Assembly (NCBI GenBank): GCA_947260045.1
Contig: CAMYOP010000053.1
Location: forward strand, 1-13,521
Length of the DNA stretch: 13,521 nucleotides
Reading direction: 5' to 3'
Origin: an uncultured Desulfobulbaceae bacterium
GTDB taxonomy: Bacteria; Desulfobacterota; Desulfobulbia; Desulfobulbales; Desulfobulbaceae
A program made the position numbers and the translations under genes. Shown here piece by piece: positions 13,167 to 13,521 of the stretch; within the stretch, counting starts at the first letter, position 1, and every line of letters begins with the position of its first letter. The notes under the pieces are model-generated. The model was not told where the DNA came from, did not search any database, and was given only the letters and a program-made list of their open reading frames with translations.

Positions 13167-13521
13167 GTACTTATTCTTGTTCTTGGTAGAGACTTAGAAT
13201 CTGGTGGCACAATACTAATTTCCTTTTAGGTGACAGTAAACAGTATGGATGTCCCCTTGTTTTCGAAATTGAAGCTCTTTTGCAGAATGGGAGCTCAAAG
13301 AGGTTTATAGCGAAGCGATATAAAACATTTTTGCCGAATCTGTATAAATGGATGAAGAAAAATGAAATATCTTTATAATCGATTACTCATACGAATTAGC
13401 AGGTTGGTGCAGTAGAAATGATAGCTTGAGCTGGAGAGATTCTCAGGAATAAGCTAAAGTTGCAGTTTTACTTGACAGGTTAGGAGAGGCAATTGAAAGG
13501 TCTACTCATGAACTTGGTGGT
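13167..13521. other. Right-end region without a supportable gene
   Basis: No frame here has a start codon, a ribosome site and reasonable length together. One plus-strand frame is open for 62 codons (13190-13375) and reads protein-like (for example CPLVFEIEALLQNG, RYKTFLPNLYKWMKKN) but has no ATG before codon 55. A different frame is open from 13453 to the window edge without any usual start codon. These could be chance, remnants of a decayed gene, or the beginning of a gene outside the window. Confidence 0.4.

Noticed and set aside
13508..13521. Start of a further gene at the right edge
   Set aside because: ATG 13508 has a weak GAAAGG upstream, but only four codons are visible, which is too little to support a call.

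Overview
The window is about 13.5 kb of bacterial chromosome with moderate GC. Dense Shine-Dalgarno-led genes lie on both strands, and I see no insertion sequence, tRNA, rRNA or CRISPR. The gene mix (a PIN-PhoH ATPase, a GEMM-type riboswitch leader, DUF1538 membrane proteins with a P-II-like partner, and a CoA-thioester beta-oxidation set) would fit an anaerobic deltaproteobacterium (Desulfobacterota, for example the Desulfobulbales). This placement is inferred from gene content and style only.

Layout. (1) 29-1357, plus strand: PIN-PhoH protein. (2) 1358-1849: an intergenic leader region with a near-consensus sigma-70 promoter (1552-1581), then a probable GEMM-I (cyclic dinucleotide) riboswitch aptamer (about 1612-1686), then about 160 nt of structured leader. 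That stretch includes a sequence able to mask the ribosome binding site of the next gene. (3) 1850-4696: a 948-residue multi-pass membrane protein with a C-terminal patatin-like lipase domain, followed by a 62-residue DUF1059-like protein (4790-4978) and a strong intrinsic terminator (5033-5069). (4) 5142-5492, minus strand: a solitary RelE/ParE-fold protein with a four-cysteine insert. (5) 5754-8171, plus strand: two paralogous DUF1538 membrane proteins, a P-II-like protein overlapping the second one, and a twin-CBS protein. This looks like a membrane transporter with two soluble sensor subunits. (6) 8267-13017: acyl-CoA dehydrogenase, an MDR-family dehydrogenase and 3-hydroxyacyl-CoA dehydrogenase on the minus strand, with a thiolase divergent on the plus strand. 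Together these cover three of the four beta-oxidation steps, with no enoyl-CoA hydratase in the window. (7) 13018-13521: no supportable gene, a few hairpins and coding-like scraps.

The points most worth following are the cyclic-dinucleotide riboswitch in front of a membrane patatin phospholipase, the DUF1538/DUF1538/P-II/CBS module of unknown substrate, the thiolase with Phe in place of the usual second catalytic Cys, and the zinc-knuckle RelE-like protein with no visible antitoxin.
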